Positions 62,180 to 64,000 of a stretch of 64,000 bases of DNA are shown piece by piece. The stretch spans positions 992,001 to 1,056,000 of the forward strand of contig NZ_JAMGZJ010000078.1 in NCBI RefSeq assembly GCF_025564085.1, given 5' to 3'. The position numbers and the translations under genes are program-made. This stretch comes from Silvania confinis. GTDB lineage: Bacteria > Pseudomonadota > Gammaproteobacteria > Enterobacterales > Enterobacteriaceae. The notes below the pieces were generated by a model. That model was not told the origin of the DNA, did no database searches, and saw nothing but the letters and a program-made list of their open reading frames with translations. Positions within the stretch are counted from its first letter, which is position 1, and each line of letters opens with the position of its first letter.

Positions 62180-62779
62180 TTACTTGGGTTGTTTGGTTTT
62201 CCAGGCATCCCATGCCTGTTTGATTTCCTGCTTGGCGCTAGCGGCATCGTTAAAGCCGTTCAGCTCCACCGATTTACGCCCTTCCGGCAGCTGTTTGTAC
62301 ACCCGGAAGAAGGCTTCCAGACGCTGCTGCTCAATCTTCGGCAGATCGCTCAGCTCTTTAATGTCGTCATAGGTCGGATCAATCTTGCTGGCCGGAACGG
62401 CGACAATTTTGTCGTCCTTCTCGCCGCCATCGATCATCTTCAGCACGCCGATGGCGCGCAGTTTAATCAGGGTGCCTGGCGCCATCGGGGCGCGAGTATA
62501 AAACACCACGTCCAGCGGATCGCCATCACCCGCCAGTGACTGGGTCAGCGAGCCGTAGTTCGCCGGGTACGCGACCGGCATCGACTGGAAACGGTCGGCA
62601 ATAATAAAGCCGGTTTTGGCATCGGTTTCATATTTAATGATCCCGCCCGCCGGAATTTCGGTGACGGCATAAAACTCTTCCGGGTTGTTGTCAGGCTGAG
62701 GAAATTCAAGGATGTTTTGCGCCTGCACGGAAGCGGACAGGAGAACGCTCACTGCGAGAAGTTTTTTTACCAGATGCAT
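62180..62779 (-). CDS. Exported inorganic pyrophosphatase (family I)
   Basis: This 199-residue protein has an N-terminal signal peptide (KKLLAVSVLLSASVQA/Q), unlike cytoplasmic Ppa. The family I active site is present: GIIKYETD, YPANYGSLTQSLAGDGDPLDVV (metal-binding Asp residues) and the K-x-Y segment FFRVYKQLPEGRK. It should hydrolyse pyrophosphate in the periplasm. It is a single gene, convergent with the ABC-F gene. Confidence 0.87.
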   Translation of the reverse strand: MHLVKKLLAVSVLLSASVQAQNILEFPQPDNNPEEFYAVTEIPAGGIIKYETDAKTGFIIADRFQSMPVAYPANYGSLTQSLAGDGDPLDVVFYTRAPMAPGTLIKLRAIGVLKMIDGGEKDDKIVAVPASKIDPTYDDIKELSDLPKIEQQRLEAFFRVYKQLPEGRKSVELNGFNDAASAKQEIKQAWDAWKTKQPK

Positions 62780-63055
62780 TGTCTTTTTAACTCTTCGGTT
62801 ATTGAGAAGTGCACACCATACGGCTTTGAAATGTCAGAAACATGACACATTTCCTACAGAAATATTCACCCCGAAAACTGTATTGGTATTACTGTTTGTG
62901 CTGATGACCATTACCATAAATCCCCATTAAATTATTACATTATGTTAATCCGACCTTGCGCTACGCATTAATTAAATTAATCCTAAAGGAGTATATCGCA
63001 TCGTCTGCGATGCCTTTCTGGCTCACAGATACGGATTATGAAAATGGAGAAACAT

Positions 63056-64000
63056 ATGAAAGCGGCTGTCGTGACCAAAGACCATCAGGTAGAAGTGACC
63101 GAGAAAACCTTGCGTGCCCTGAAGCATGGCGAAGCGCTACTGAAGATGGACTGCTGTGGCGTGTGCCACACCGATCTGCACGTTAAGAACGGCGATTTTG
63201 GCGATAAAACCGGGGTGATCCTCGGCCATGAAGGCGTTGGCGTGGTCCAGGAAGTTGGGCCGGGCGTCACCTCGCTGAAACCAGGCGACCGTGCAAGCGT
63301 GGCGTGGTTCTTCGAAGGCTGCGGCCACTGTGAATACTGCAACTCGGGCAACGAAACCCTGTGCCGCACCGTGAAAAACGCCGGGTATTCCGTCGACGGC
63401 GGGATGGCAGAAGCCTGCATCGTCACCGCCGATTACGCGGTTAAAGTGCCGGACGGGCTGGATTCCGCTGCGGCCAGCAGCATCACCTGCGCCGGGGTCA
63501 CTACCTATAAAGCAGTGAAAATCTCCGAGATTAAACCGGGCCAGTGGATCGCCATTTACGGCCTCGGCGGGCTGGGAAATCTGGCGCTGCAGTACGCAAA
63601 AAACGTGTTCAATGCCAAAGTGATCGCCATCGACGTTAACGACGAGCAGCTCGCGCTTGCCACCAGCATGGGTGCCGATCTGGTGGTGAATTCCCGCACT
63701 GACGATGCCGCGAAATTTATTCAGCAAAAGACCGGCGGTGCGCATGCGGCAGTGGTGACAGCCGTCGCCAAAGCAGCATTCAACTCTGCGGTAGATGCCG
63801 TTCGGGCCGGTGGCCGCGTGGTGGCCGTCGGCCTGCCGCCGGAAGCGATGAGCCTGGATATCCCGCGTCTGGTGCTGGACGGTATTCAGGTGGTGGGCTC
63901 GCTGGTGGGAACGCGTCAGGATCTGACCGAAGCCTTCCAGTTTGCAGCCGAAGGCAAAGTGGTACCGAAAGTGGCCCTGCGTCCGCTGGGGGACATCAAC
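63056..64000 (+). CDS. adhP: Zinc-dependent alcohol dehydrogenase AdhP (3' end outside window)
   Basis: The frame is open to the last base and gives 315 residues of about 336. It is a medium-chain dehydrogenase: CGVCHTDLH and GHEGVG hold catalytic zinc ligands, [15 protein letters not shown] the four structural zinc ligands, and GLGGLGNLA the NAD site. It oxidises ethanol and similar alcohols and reduces aldehydes. In E. coli adhP lies next to maeA; here the cold-shock, ABC-F and pyrophosphatase genes lie between them. GGAGA precedes ATG 63056. Confidence 0.95.
   Translation, partial: MKAAVVTKDHQVEVTEKTLRALKHGEALLKMDCCGVCHTDLHVKNGDFGDKTGVILGHEGVGVVQEVGPGVTSLKPGDRASVAWFFEGCGHCEYCNSGNETLCRTVKNAGYSVDGGMAEACIVTADYAVKVPDGLDSAAASSITCAGVTTYKAVKISEIKPGQWIAIYGLGGLGNLALQYAKNVFNAKVIAIDVNDEQLALATSMGADLVVNSRTDDAAKFIQQKTGGAHAAVVTAVAKAAFNSAVDAVRAGGRVVAVGLPPEAMSLDIPRLVLDGIQVVGSLVGTRQDLTEAFQFAAEGKVVPKVALRPLGDIN

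Noticed and set aside
1..64000. tRNA or rRNA genes, complete insertion sequences or prophage
   Set aside because: I found no cloverleaf with CCA end, no rRNA segment, no transposase and no phage structural genes by reading; a dedicated tRNA search was not possible.

Overview
The window is chromosomal DNA from a member of the Enterobacteriaceae, most like Enterobacter, Lelliottia or a close relative. The evidence is the block osmC, bdm, sra, maeA and adhP, with pgaABCD, digH, yebG, a BLUF-EAL gene and a treZ-treY-glgX operon, all in enterobacterial form. It lies in the replication terminus. A near-exact dif site is at 30719-30746, and a Tus-binding Ter site at 42750-42772 is oriented to stop forks that have already passed dif. 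The KOPS-like octamers I found point toward dif from both sides.

Layout. 1-2326: end of an aldehyde dehydrogenase, a DJ-1/PfpI protein and an NfsA-type nitroreductase. 2364-9670: a sugar locus with four Gfo/Idh/MocA oxidoreductases (one frameshifted) and a GPH-type permease, divergent from a LacI-type regulator. 9676-15342: a VOC protein, the 3' stump of an EAL phosphodiesterase gene, and a four-gene chaperone-usher fimbrial operon. 15664-17601: a small exported protein, an orphan HipB-like regulator behind four evenly spaced operators, SOS-controlled yebG and a one-domain EamA transporter. 17880-20587: otnK, otnC and a DeoR-type regulator.

20625-30490 is the most distinctive part. A leftward six-gene operon (MHS transporter, short asparaginase, HpcH/HpaI aldolase, alpha/beta hydrolase, bicupin, aspartase-like lyase) diverges from two tandem NTF2/SnoaL-like paralogues, and a LacI-type regulator follows. 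The same palindrome (TGCATTCSAATGCA) stands before both arms. The set looks like one regulated catabolic system for a substrate I cannot name.

30719-34260 holds dif and, next to it, an AT-rich accessory patch: an acidic small ORF, a TIR-domain protein, a zinc-ribbon ORF and a HipA-like kinase with an N-terminal helix-turn-helix. 34356-43841 has a membrane protein, pgaABCD (biofilm poly-GlcNAc), the Ter site, decayed pieces of an MHS transporter and an amidase, and an isochorismatase-family hydrolase. 44005-54730 has digH, a VF530 protein, the trehalose operon treZ-treY-glgX, a BLUF-EAL protein and an alginate lyase whose signal-peptide start is out of frame by one C. 54727-55083 is a deletion scar joining the 3' ends of an SDR gene and a LysR gene. 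From 55109 on the content is stress and core metabolism: osmC, a VOC protein, bdm, sra, maeA, two cold-shock proteins flanking a tiny zinc-ribbon gene, an ABC-F ATPase behind a leader peptide with attenuator-like pairing, an exported pyrophosphatase and the start of adhP.
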